NCBI GenBank assembly: GCA_017302195.1 | Contig: JAFLEG010000023.1 | Span: 1 to 16,381 of the forward strand | DNA: 16,381 nt | Direction of reading: 5' to 3' | Source of the DNA: Verrucomicrobiota bacterium | Lineage (GTDB): Bacteria; Verrucomicrobiota; Verrucomicrobiia; Limisphaerales; UBA9464 | Shown: piece by piece, positions 1-6,686 of the stretch | How the letters are laid out: each line of letters starts with the position of its first letter | How positions within the stretch are numbered: position 1 is the first letter of the stretch | The notes under the pieces: generated by a model | What the model was told of the DNA's origin: nothing | What the model saw: only the letters and a program-made list of their open reading frames with translations | The model's database searches: none | Translations under genes and position numbers: made by a program

Positions 1-1239
1 CTCCCGTCACTCGTGGTCTGCCCGAAGAGCGTCCAGGACACCTGGCGCGCCGAGGCGGAGCGCTTTCTGCCCGGGCTGCGGGTCCGGGTCTGGCGTGGTG
101 CGGACGATGCGGCCCTGGCTGCCGACGGCGGGGGTGCCGACCTGCATGTGATCAACTACGCGCAGCTCCGGGTCGCCGAGGACACCCTGGCCCGCGCGGA
201 CTTCCTGGCCGTGATTCTTGACGAGGGACAGAACATCAAGAACCCGTCCTCGCTCACCGCCCAGGTCGCCCGCAAGCTGCGCGCCGATCACCGTCTGGTG
301 CTCACCGGCACCCCGATCGAGAACCGGCTGCTGGACCTCTGGAGCCTCCTGGCCTTTGCCATGCCGGGCGTGCTGGGCGGCCGTGCCGGATTCCACCGGC
401 TTTACGATGCCAAGGAGGACGCCTTCGCCCGTCCCCGCCTCGCCGCCCGGGTGCGCCCCTTTTTGCTCCGCCGCACCAAGGCCCAGGTCGCCCGGGATCT
501 GCCGGATCGTGTCGAGGAGGATCTCTACTGCGAACTGGAGGGCGAGCAGCGCGTGCTGTACCGCGCCGAACTCAAGATCGCCCAGCAGCACCTGCTGCGC
601 CTGCAAACCGAGGAGGCGCTGCAGAAGGATCGGTTCCACCTGCTGAGCTCCCTGCTGCGCCTGCGGCAGATCTGCTGTCACCCCCGCCTGCTGCAGCCGG
701 ATGCCGCGCAGGAGGGCGCCAAATTCGACGCCCTGATGGAGACCCTGGAGCCGCTGATGGAGGAGGGGGAAAAGGTCCTGGTGTTCTCGCAGTTCACCGG
801 ACTCCTGGACCTGTTGAAACCCGGGCTGGAGCAGCGGGGCTGGAAGCAGTGGTACCTCGCGGGGGACACCGAGAACCGCGGCGACCTGGTCCGCGAGTTC
901 CAGTCCCACGAGGGCGGCGGGGTGTTCCTCATCTCCCTCAAGGCGGGGGGCGCCGGACTCAACCTCACCGCCGCCAGCTACGTGATCCTCTTCGATCCGT
1001 GGTGGAATCCCGCGGTGGAGAATCAGGCCATTGACCGCACCCATCGCATCGGCCAGACGCGCAAGATCATCGCCTACCGGCTGCTCATCAAGGACAGCAT
1101 CGAGGAGAAGATCCGCACCCTGCAGAAATCCAAGCGCGCCCTGGCGGACGAGGTGCTCGGCGAGGAACGCTTCTCCGCGGCACTGACGCTCGATGATCTG
1201 CGCTTCCTCCTGGGAACGGGCGACGGTGCCGTAGCGTAG
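1..1239 (+). CDS. SNF2-family DNA helicase/ATPase, C-terminal part (5' end outside window)
   Basis: This is the 3' part of a SNF2/RapA-type ATP-dependent DNA translocase; the frame is open from base 1, so the true start lies upstream. The fragment begins at motif Ia (PSLVVCPKSV). It continues with the Walker B box as LDEGQNIKNP (Asp at residue ~74 of the fragment) and motif III LVLTGTPIENR near residue 100. The helicase C lobe follows, with VLVFSQFT near base 780, ISLKAGGAGLNLT near base 935, and the motif VI arginine finger region DRTHRIGQTRK near base 1040. The stop is TAG at 1237. The family uses ATP hydrolysis to move along duplex DNA and remodel protein-DNA complexes; bacterial members often carry an N-terminal SWIM zinc domain, which cannot be checked here. 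DEGQ instead of the commoner DEAQ/DEAH is a mild variant. The family is certain; the specific role is unknown. Confidence 0.95.
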   Translation, partial: LPSLVVCPKSVQDTWRAEAERFLPGLRVRVWRGADDAALAADGGGADLHVINYAQLRVAEDTLARADFLAVILDEGQNIKNPSSLTAQVARKLRADHRLVLTGTPIENRLLDLWSLLAFAMPGVLGGRAGFHRLYDAKEDAFARPRLAARVRPFLLRRTKAQVARDLPDRVEEDLYCELEGEQRVLYRAELKIAQQHLLRLQTEEALQKDRFHLLSSLLRLRQICCHPRLLQPDAAQEGAKFDALMETLEPLMEEGEKVLVFSQFTGLLDLLKPGLEQRGWKQWYLAGDTENRGDLVREFQSHEGGGVFLISLKAGGAGLNLTAASYVILFDPWWNPAVENQAIDRTHRIGQTRKIIAYRLLIKDSIEEKIRTLQKSKRALADEVLGEERFSAALTLDDLRFLLGTGDGAVA

Positions 1240-1242
1240 GTG

Positions 1243-1300
1243 TCCTGGGTGCCTCCGAGGGGAAACCGCCTCACACGGAGGACACGAAGGACGCCCAGGA
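1243..1300. repeat. Nested inverted repeat after the helicase gene
   Basis: Just after the helicase stop, TCCTGGG (1243-1249) can pair with CCCAGGA (1294-1300). Inside it CCTCCG (1252-1257) can pair with CGGAGG (1276-1281). The arm contains CACGGAGGACACGAAGG, which resembles the CGGAGACACGGA motifs at 7661 and 13364. There is no T tract, so it is not a canonical intrinsic terminator. It may still form the 3' end structure of the helicase transcript, or be a degenerate copy of a dispersed element. Confidence 0.45.
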
Positions 1301-1406
1301 TGAAAACGCCCCCAGGCCTCCGACCCTCACGGGAGGCACCGGGTCACGGATCCGCCACAGCCCGCCCTCGACACGCCGGGACCTCCATTCCACAACTTGG
1401 GGAGTG

Positions 1407-3071
1407 ATGAAGCGTTCCTGGATTCCCCGCGTGGTCACCCTGGCCCTGATCTGCTCCGGTGGCGTCCGGGCCGCGGATCCGGACCCGGCCGGCCCGGCGC
1501 GGGAAGACCGCATGCTGGCAGCGCACATCGCCTTTCTCGCCGATGACCTGCTGGAGGGCCGCGGCACCGGGGCGCCGGGCCACGAGATCGCCGCACGCTA
1601 CGTGGCGGCGCAGTTCCAGCAGCTCGGGCTGACGCCTGGAGGACCCTCCAATGCCTGGTTCCAGACCGTGCCGCTGCTGGAAAGCCGGGTGGTCCCCGGG
1701 TCGGCCCGGCTGGAACTCCGCAAGGGCGGCGTGGTGGAGACGCTGGAGGTGAACCTCGACTTTCTTCCCGCGCCGCGGTTCACCGACACCCATGCCCTGG
1801 TGACGGCGCCGCTGGTGTTCGCCGGTTTTGGCGTGCAGGCGCCGGAACTGGGCTACGACGATTTCGCCGGACTCGATCTCCGCGGGAAGATCGCCGTGGT
1901 GCTGGGCAAGGCCCCGCCGCGATTTCCCGCGACCGCGCTGGCCCATCACGCCCATGCCCGGCAGAAGTCGAAGGCCCTGGCGGACCGCGGCGCGGTGGGC
2001 GTGCTGAGCATCCCCACGCCCAAGGATCTCGAGGACTTCCCGTGGCCGCGTCAGGTGATCCAGTCCCAGTTTCCCTCCATGCGCTGGCTGCAGCCCGACG
2101 GCCTGCCTGCGGACGTGTTTCCCCAGTTGAAGGGATCCGCGCGGATCAGTCCGGCCGGCGCCGGAAAGGTCTTTGCGGGGGCGCGGCATTCGCTGGCCGA
2201 GGTGCTGGCGGCCGCCGACCGCAGCGAGCCGCCCCGCTTCGAACTGGACCGCGAGGCCACCCTCGCCGTGCGCAGCGAACTGCGCCCGTTGACGAGCCCC
2301 AATGTGATCGGACGCCTTCCCGGAAGTGATCCGGCGCTGGCCGGCCAGTCGGTGGTGCTGACCGCGCATCTGGATCATCAGGGCCGCGGACCCGAGATCG
2401 CCGGCGACCCCATCTACAACGGCGCCTACGACAACGCTATTGGCGTGGCCATGATGCTGGAGGTCGCCCGCACGCTGGGCACACGGCAGCCGCCTCCGCG
2501 CAGGACCGTGGTCTTCGCCGCCGTCACCGCGGAGGAGAAGGGCCTGCTGGGATCCGAGTACCTGGCCGGCCACTGGCCGGAGGGCGATGGGCGTCCGGTG
2601 GCGAACATCAACTTGGACATGGTCCTGGTCACCGCGCCGACCCGGCGATTCACCATCCTCGGCGTGGAGCACTCGTCGCTGCGCGGCCCGGTGGAGGCGG
2701 CGGCCGCGCAACTGGGACTGGAGCTCGTGCCTGATCCGCGTCCGGACCGCGTCACCTTCGTGCGCAGCGACCAGTATTCCTTCATCCGGCAGGGAGTGCC
2801 CGCGCTCTTTCCCAAGGTGGCCGATCCCGGGCCGGCCGGCGGCTCCACGGTGGTGGGTGGCATCAGTCCCGACGCCTTCCTGCGCGACCATTATCACCGC
2901 CCCTCGGATGACGTGTCCCTGCCCCGCGACGACGCCTCGGCGGCGCGTTTCGTGGCCTTCATGACCGATCTGGTGCGGCAGGTGGCCGATGCCGATCAGC
3001 CGCCGCGGTGGAATCCCGGCGACTTTTTTGGCGTCACGTTCGGTGGCGCGGAAGCCGCCGCCACGAAGTGA
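1407..3071 (+). CDS. Secreted M28-family zinc aminopeptidase
   Basis: An exported metallopeptidase of family M28, expected to remove N-terminal residues from peptides outside the cytoplasm with two zinc ions. With the ATG at 1407 the protein has 554 residues; an in-frame GTG sits directly before it (1404), and the purine run GGGGAG (1399-1404) is very close, so the exact start is uncertain. Residues 1-23 form a signal peptide ending near VRAAD. Residues ~130-290 hold a PA-like insert, and the catalytic domain follows. Expected metal ligands and catalytic residues are visible: TAHLDHQG (His321), YNGAYDNAIG (Asp342), TAEEKG (Glu376/377), NINLDM (Asp404) and YHRPSD (His497). The order and spacing match the family, so it should be active. 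Its stop lies three bases from the convergent prepilin gene's stop. The physiological substrate is not evident. Confidence 0.92.
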   Translation: MKRSWIPRVVTLALICSGGVRAADPDPAGPAREDRMLAAHIAFLADDLLEGRGTGAPGHEIAARYVAAQFQQLGLTPGGPSNAWFQTVPLLESRVVPGSARLELRKGGVVETLEVNLDFLPAPRFTDTHALVTAPLVFAGFGVQAPELGYDDFAGLDLRGKIAVVLGKAPPRFPATALAHHAHARQKSKALADRGAVGVLSIPTPKDLEDFPWPRQVIQSQFPSMRWLQPDGLPADVFPQLKGSARISPAGAGKVFAGARHSLAEVLAAADRSEPPRFELDREATLAVRSELRPLTSPNVIGRLPGSDPALAGQSVVLTAHLDHQGRGPEIAGDPIYNGAYDNAIGVAMMLEVARTLGTRQPPPRRTVVFAAVTAEEKGLLGSEYLAGHWPEGDGRPVANINLDMVLVTAPTRRFTILGVEHSSLRGPVEAAAAQLGLELVPDPRPDRVTFVRSDQYSFIRQGVPALFPKVADPGPAGGSTVVGGISPDAFLRDHYHRPSDDVSLPRDDASAARFVAFMTDLVRQVADADQPPRWNPGDFFGVTFGGAEAAATK

Positions 3072-3074
3072 GGC

Positions 3075-3863
3075 TCAAGGGACGGCATCCGCGCGTTCCA
3101 GCACGGAGAGGATGCGGTCAAACGCCTCCCGGATGTCGCCGTACTCGCGGAGATCCACGGTGAACCGGGCGTCGCGGTTGGGCCGGGTGACGGCGTGTCC
3201 GTCGGTGAACAGGATGTTGACCGTGGACCGGCGGTGATGGGTGCGGGGCCGCACGTCGAAGTTCACCAGATCCGGCGGACTCAGGAACTGCGTGTCGAGG
3301 GCCAGCGCCCGCAGCGGCTGTCCGAGCCGGTTGAGGCCCGGATTGTCGAGCCGCGTCTGGGTGGCCCCGTTCCCGGTGGGCGTGTCGAAGAGCAGGGGAT
3401 TGCTCCCGTGGCGGTAATAGTAGCTGCCCTGGGCCTGGCCGGTGCCCACGCGGGACAGCTCGGCCCCGGCATCCTGCGGTTGATCGGCGCCCGGACAAAA
3501 CAGCACGCGCGGCTGGCTGGCGAGATGGGTGGCGAGCAGGAGACCCAGCCCGACCGGACGCCCATTCTGCAGGGACAGCAGGCTGGTGGGCGCTCCGGTG
3601 GAGGGGTAAAAGCTGGAAGGACTGGTGAACGGCGGCGCGGTGGGTCCGAAGGGGATCCGCCCGTCGAAGTCCCCGGCGTAGGACTGGATGCCGAGTCCGA
3701 CCTGACGCAGGTTCGACAGACAGGCGGTGCGCCGCCCGGCCTGGGAGGCCACCGCGATGCAGGGAAGAATCAGCGCCGCCAGCAGGGCGATGATGGCGAT
3801 GACCGTCAGGAGCTCGACCATCGTGAAGCCTGCGGCGGCTCGGGAACGGTCTCGCAGGCGCAT
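3075..3863 (-). CDS. Prepilin-like protein with N-terminal methylation motif and H-X9-DG type C-terminus
   Basis: 262 residues. A short basic leader (to Gly12) precedes the prepilin peptidase site G/FTMVELL, with the conserved Glu at +5. A hydrophobic helix follows to about residue 38. This is the class III/type II pseudopilin signature: a prepilin peptidase would cut after Gly12 and methylate Phe13. The sequence LSNLRQVGLGIQSYAGDFDG and the late NILFTDGHAVTRP are typical of a large family of stand-alone pseudopilin-like proteins, abundant in Verrucomicrobiota, Planctomycetota and Lentisphaerota, whose job is largely unknown. No pilus or type II secretion assembly genes are nearby. It is the last gene of a leftward cluster, 39 bases after the preceding stop. 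Start ATG at 3863; no clear Shine-Dalgarno sequence is visible. Confidence 0.9.
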   Translation of the reverse strand: MRLRDRSRAAAGFTMVELLTVIAIIALLAALILPCIAVASQAGRRTACLSNLRQVGLGIQSYAGDFDGRIPFGPTAPPFTSPSSFYPSTGAPTSLLSLQNGRPVGLGLLLATHLASQPRVLFCPGADQPQDAGAELSRVGTGQAQGSYYYRHGSNPLLFDTPTGNGATQTRLDNPGLNRLGQPLRALALDTQFLSPPDLVNFDVRPRTHHRRSTVNILFTDGHAVTRPNRDARFTVDLREYGDIREAFDRILSVLERADAVP

Positions 3864-3902
3864 GGCGGCAGAAGAGGAAGGAGGACGGGCGGGATCCCTG
3901 GT

Positions 3903-4826
3903 TCAAAAGGAGGCGCCTGAGACCACGCGCACGAACAGCGGCCCGGAGCCGGCCACCGGCAGTTCCACCTGAAGTTCGCCGCCCGCCCCCTGCACCGGAT
4001 CCCCCACGAGGCTCCAATCCTTCAGGTCTGCGGACCGTTCCACCCGGTATGAGATTCCCGCGGCGCCGGGCCAGGAGACCCGCATCCCGGAGTCGCCGGG
4101 CACCACCGCCACGCGGAAATGCTCCGCCCGCTCGACGGTCAGGCGGACGTTGTCGAGGTCCCAGTACCCACCGATGAACTCCGACCCTGTGGCGACCAGG
4201 TTGAGGCTGAGCCGGCGTCCGGCCCAGGGATCCGCCGCCGTCACGACCGGCGTGGTGACGCTGAAGTCGAGGAACTGCGTGGTGGTGGGAAACTGGGCCG
4301 CCGAATGGACCACCTCCGTGCCGGCCAGCAGGTGGCGCCCCCCCCCGGCGTCGAGGTAGCCGAGCTCCACCCGCAACCGCGCCCCCTCCGGCATGTTGCC
4401 GCCGCCGCCGATGATCGCGACGGTGAGGGTCCACACGTCACCGGGCTGATAGCGCGCCGGAAAAATGCCGTCGTCGCCGGTGGCGTCCATGGACACCCCC
4501 ACCTCCGGCACGGCGAACAGGTACAGTGCCTGGGCGCCGTCCAGATTCGGGATGTGGTCCGGTCGCCCCGGGGCGGTGTTTTTGAAGATGCCGGCCTTCT
4601 GGAACCAGGGGCCGCCGCCCGGATCGTAGTCCGGCGGTTCCGGGGACTTCTGCCAGACCTCGATGTCGGTGCTGACGAAGACCGTGGAGGGCAGCTCGAA
4701 CGATCCGTTGGGCACGGGCACCGGCACGGGAGCACCGCGAAGTCCGGCAGCCAGCACGACGGCCGCCACCGCCAGGCAGACGGCGGGGCGGGGTGCATGG
4801 GTGCCGGGGCTCGGAGTCACCGTCAC
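3903..4826 (-). CDS. Secreted protein, paralogue of the upstream PEP-CTERM gene but with a different C-terminal module
   Basis: 307 residues starting at GTG (4826). An N-terminal hydrophobic segment (residues ~15-31) looks like a signal peptide. The body, residues ~38-232, is homologous to the neighbour at 4823-5551. Both have N-x-SFELP near the start, an NTAPG segment, a NLDG-x-QA-x-YLFA block and YWD-x-DNVR near the end of the shared part. Such FELP-to-DNVR modules resemble jelly-roll, carbohydrate-binding-like extracellular domains; a binding role is inferred only. Instead of a PEP-CTERM tail, residues ~235-307 carry the SYRVERSADLKDW module common at the ends of verrucomicrobial secreted proteins and also present in the 7803-12272 gene. 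Its GTG overlaps the upstream stop (GTGA), implying translational coupling and one transcript. Confidence 0.82.
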   Translation of the reverse strand: MTVTPSPGTHAPRPAVCLAVAAVVLAAGLRGAPVPVPVPNGSFELPSTVFVSTDIEVWQKSPEPPDYDPGGGPWFQKAGIFKNTAPGRPDHIPNLDGAQALYLFAVPEVGVSMDATGDDGIFPARYQPGDVWTLTVAIIGGGGNMPEGARLRVELGYLDAGGGRHLLAGTEVVHSAAQFPTTTQFLDFSVTTPVVTAADPWAGRRLSLNLVATGSEFIGGYWDLDNVRLTVERAEHFRVAVVPGDSGMRVSWPGAAGISYRVERSADLKDWSLVGDPVQGAGGELQVELPVAGSGPLFVRVVSGASF

Positions 4827-5551
4827 TTCCGGTTGCGGCGGCCGGCGACCAGGAGTCCGGAAACTCCCAGGGCCAGCAGCGCCCAGGTTTGCGGCTCCGG
4901 CACCACCTCGGCCGTCACGCGGACATTGTCCATGTCCCAGTAGCCCTCGCCACCACCGGAGGTGCCGATGATCTGGACCCCGATGTTCTTTCCCACCAGA
5001 TCGGCGCCCGCGCCGATCACCCCGGAGACCACCTGCCGATCCTGGAGCTGTGAGGGATCGCCGAAGCCCGCGGCCGAATAGCTCACGCTGGCGATCGCCA
5101 CGGAGACCGGCGCCCCGGCGTCATCGAGGTAAAACAGTCCCAGCATCAGGCTGGTGCCTTCCGTGATGTTGCCGCCGCCGCGCAGCGCGACCGTCATGGT
5201 GTACTGCAGGCCCGCCTCGTACTTCGAGTCCAGCACCTGGGTGAGGCCGGCCTGGGGGAGGGCAAAGAGGTACACGGCCTGGTTGCCGTCCAGGTTGCTG
5301 ATGTGGGTGGCCGAGCCCGGCGCCGTGTTGGCGAAGACCCCGCTCAACTGGTCCCAGGTGATGCCGCCCTGCGGCACGAACCACTCCGGCTGGGGCGTCT
5401 TGTTCCACGACTCGATGCGCGGATCCACGAAGGTGGTGGCCGGCAGCTCGAACGAGAAGTTGCGCACGGTCAGGGACTCCGCGGCGGCCAGGGTGGCCGT
5501 GGTCACCAGCAGGGGCAGGGCAATCCAATGGGGGACTGAGGGACGAAACAT
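4823..5551 (-). CDS. PEP-CTERM sorting domain protein
   Basis: 242 residues from the ATG at 5551. The frame stays open to 5617, but the ATG at 5551 places a standard signal peptide (residues 1-24, ending TLAAAE) at the N-terminus, so it is preferred. Residues ~30-215 form an extracellular beta-rich domain with NFSFELP, NTAPG, SNLDGNQAVYLFALP and YWDMDNVRVT. The C-terminus is a textbook PEP-CTERM signal: VPEPQTW, a hydrophobic stretch ALLALGVSGLLVAG, then the basic end RRNRK. In PEP-CTERM systems the tail is processed by an exosortase (EpsH/XrtA type) in organisms that secrete extracellular polysaccharide; no exosortase gene is in this window. The gene heads the leftward cluster, and its stop overlaps the next start by four bases. 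The ligand or role is unknown. Confidence 0.88.
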   Translation of the reverse strand: MFRPSVPHWIALPLLVTTATLAAAESLTVRNFSFELPATTFVDPRIESWNKTPQPEWFVPQGGITWDQLSGVFANTAPGSATHISNLDGNQAVYLFALPQAGLTQVLDSKYEAGLQYTMTVALRGGGNITEGTSLMLGLFYLDDAGAPVSVAIASVSYSAAGFGDPSQLQDRQVVSGVIGAGADLVGKNIGVQIIGTSGGGEGYWDMDNVRVTAEVVPEPQTWALLALGVSGLLVAGRRNRK

Positions 5552-5631
5552 GATGTGGAGGACAGAATGAACTCGCGTCCGGGAAATCAGGGCGCGGACG
5601 GGAACTGCCGTCGCCACCCGGACGCCAGACC

Positions 5632-5880
5632 ATGAACGACGCGTTCCGGCCGGGCAAACTTCAACTTCAGGAGAAGAGGTCCCTGGCCTACGTCAATGGC
5701 GTCATGAACATGATTCTGCACGGGATCGAGGCGCCGAACGTCATCCTCACCAACACGCTCACCAACACCCTCACCGAAAACCTCGCCGACATTCAGGAGA
5801 AGGACCGGTTTGAGGTCGTGCTGGCCAATCCGCCCTTCGGCGGCAAGGAACGCCCCGAGGTGCAGCAGAACTTCCCCATC
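5632..5880 (+). pseudogene. hsdM: HsdM fragment (type I restriction-modification DNA methyltransferase, catalytic core piece)
   Basis: About 83 codons of a type I N6-adenine methyltransferase survive. The stretch AYVNGVMNMILHGIEAPNVI, the ENLADIQEKDRFEVVLANPPFGG block with catalytic motif IV (NPPF), and ERPEVQQNF are all typical of HsdM, a protein normally of about 500 residues. Both the upstream specificity/SAM-binding part and everything downstream of the NPPF region are missing. A near-perfect 12-base tandem duplication (5749-5760 and 5761-5772) gives NTLTNTLT where the family usually has one NTLT. The reading frame runs straight into the KilA-N fragment that follows, so the open frame is a fusion of remnants and not a functional enzyme. 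The family assignment is strong; lack of function is inferred from the truncation. Confidence 0.85.
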
Positions 5881-6051
5881 CACACCGACGACCTGATCCG
5901 CAACTGGCTGCGGAACCGAAACACCCTCGAGTTCCCCGGCATCTGGGAGCAGATCAACTACCCCGAGTTTCATCCCGTCGAATTCGATGGGTTTAGAAAT
6001 CAGACGGGTCTGAACAGATTGATCCTGACCGCCAAGCAGTGGATCGAGCGG
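5881..6051 (+). pseudogene. KilA-N domain protein fragment
   Basis: In frame with the HsdM fragment, about 57 codons match the N-terminal part of KilA-N domain proteins. Visible pieces are HTDDLIRNWLRNRNTLEF, then GIWEQINYPEFHPVEFDGF, then RNQTGLNRLILTAKQWIE. These small DNA-binding-domain proteins are known from phages and from genes placed inside type I restriction operons. The match stops abruptly after QWIER (about 6051). The remaining open frame to 6192 is repeat-derived sequence (see 6060-6180), not KilA-N, so the central part and C-terminus are lost. Base composition drops visibly here (for example 5985-6030), in keeping with foreign origin. Assigned from memory of the family's sequence style; a profile search would confirm it. 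Confidence 0.7.
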
Positions 6052-6059
6052 GACGGCGT

Positions 6060-6180
6060 GCATGCCGGAGGCATCCCAGCTTGTAGCCGGTGGTTGGGCG
6101 GAGCGACACCACCGGCCCTCGATATCCAACACGAACCCACCCCGGAAGGGGTGGTAGCCCTGGGTTTGTTCCACGGGAGG
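6060..6180. repeat. Palindromic dispersed-repeat-like element between restriction-gene relics
   Basis: Two hairpins lie close together. CCGGTGGT (6087-6094) pairs with ACCACCGG (6108-6115) around a 13-base loop, and CCACCCC (6137-6143) pairs with GGGGTGG (6148-6154) around a GGAA loop. The layout, a GGTGG..CCACC hairpin with a GAGCGA-type loop followed by a second GC hairpin, resembles short intergenic elements I recall as dispersed in many copies in Verrucomicrobiota and Planctomycetota. Only one copy of this type is recognisable in the window, so the 'dispersed' nature rests on knowledge, not on the sequence shown. It separates the KilA-N piece from the HsdS start at 6189 and accounts for the tail of the open frame ending at 6192. 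Confidence 0.55.
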
Positions 6181-6188
6181 CCGCTCGC

Positions 6189-6370
6189 ATGAAGAAGGGG
6201 TGGGAACTAAAGACGCTCGGTGAAGTTTGCCGGCTCTTCAGCGCGAGCCCGAGGAGTTCGTTGCGCCCGAGAGTTACGATGGATGGATGACGCGAGGTAT
6301 TCCACGTAAGGGCGATGTTCTCATTACCACGGAGGCGCCGCTTGCGAACGTTGCTCAACTCGACATTGCC
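6189..6370 (+). pseudogene. hsdS: HsdS fragment with internal deletion and frameshift (type I specificity subunit)
   Basis: The ATG at 6189 opens MKKGWELKTLGEVC, a characteristic start of type I restriction specificity subunits. The frame is then lost. From about 6240 the next frame encodes EEFVAPESYDGWMTRGIP followed by RKGDVLITTEAPLANVAQLD, a typical piece of a target-recognition domain. Roughly 60-70 residues expected between these two blocks are absent, so the junction near 6230-6245 looks like a deletion that also shifted the frame. The second half of the target-recognition domain, the conserved helices and the second recognition domain are missing (normal length about 400 residues). The segment is visibly less GC-rich than the rest of the window. 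It cannot make a working specificity subunit. Confidence 0.78.
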
Positions 6371-6440
6371 GATTCTTTACCTCAGCCGCCACATCCTCCA
6401 ATACAAGGCGGATTGCTACCGCCTGCTGCGGGAGGTGCGC
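6366..6440 (+). pseudogene. Fic family protein fragment
   Basis: About 25 codons in a third frame read LPILYLSRHILQYKADCYRL followed by LREVR. This matches the stretch just downstream of the catalytic HPFxDGNGR loop in Fic proteins (the 'PxLYLSxYI...YYxLLxxVR' segment). The Fic motif itself and everything on both sides are absent. Fic genes are frequently embedded between hsdS and hsdR in bacterial type I operons, which fits this position exactly. The fragment overlaps the end of the HsdS piece by a few bases and runs in frame directly into the HsdR tail. Short length limits certainty. Confidence 0.62.
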
Positions 6441-6686
6441 GCGTCCAACGCCCGCGTGTATCTCAACACCGAATTCAGCGCCAAACAGCAGGCCTTCCTC
6501 GACTTTGTGCTTCAGCACTGCGTCACCGTGGGCGTGGCGGAACTCGACCCGGAGAAACTCACGCCGTTGTTGAAGGTCAAGTATCACGATTCCATCGCCG
6601 ACGCGATGGCCGACCTCGGGTCGCCCGCCGAAATCGGAAGGGCATTCGCCCCGTTCCAGCAGCACCTCTATTGCGAATCCCGCTGA
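6441..6686 (+). pseudogene. hsdR: HsdR C-terminal fragment (type I restriction endonuclease subunit)
   Basis: About 81 codons ending at TGA (6684-6686) match the extreme C-terminus of HsdR. Recognisable blocks are VYLNTEFSAKQQAFLDFVL, VGVAELDPEKLTPLLKVKYH, then SIADAMADLGSPAEIGRAF and FQQHLY, the end of the normal protein. The nuclease and both helicase lobes (normally about 800-1000 residues upstream) are gone. The intact natural stop suggests this is the true 3' end of the ancestral operon, with order hsdM, kilA-N gene, hsdS, fic, hsdR. The frame is continuous with the Fic fragment from 6315 onwards, so a 123-codon chimeric frame exists, but nothing suggests it is expressed. Confidence 0.8.

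Noticed and set aside
1344..2897. 517-codon minus-strand frame opposite the M28 peptidase
   Set aside because: Arg/Gly/His-rich shadow without motifs; the plus-strand frame shows all M28 metal ligands.
3118..4434. 438-codon minus-strand frame across the prepilin and paralogue genes
   Set aside because: It covers two real genes in another frame of the same strand and its translation is Arg/Ala/Gly-rich without a domain.
5632..6192. A single intact novel gene fusing methylase and KilA-N parts
   Set aside because: Both parts are truncated within conserved domains and the tail is repeat-derived; a remnant fusion is simpler.
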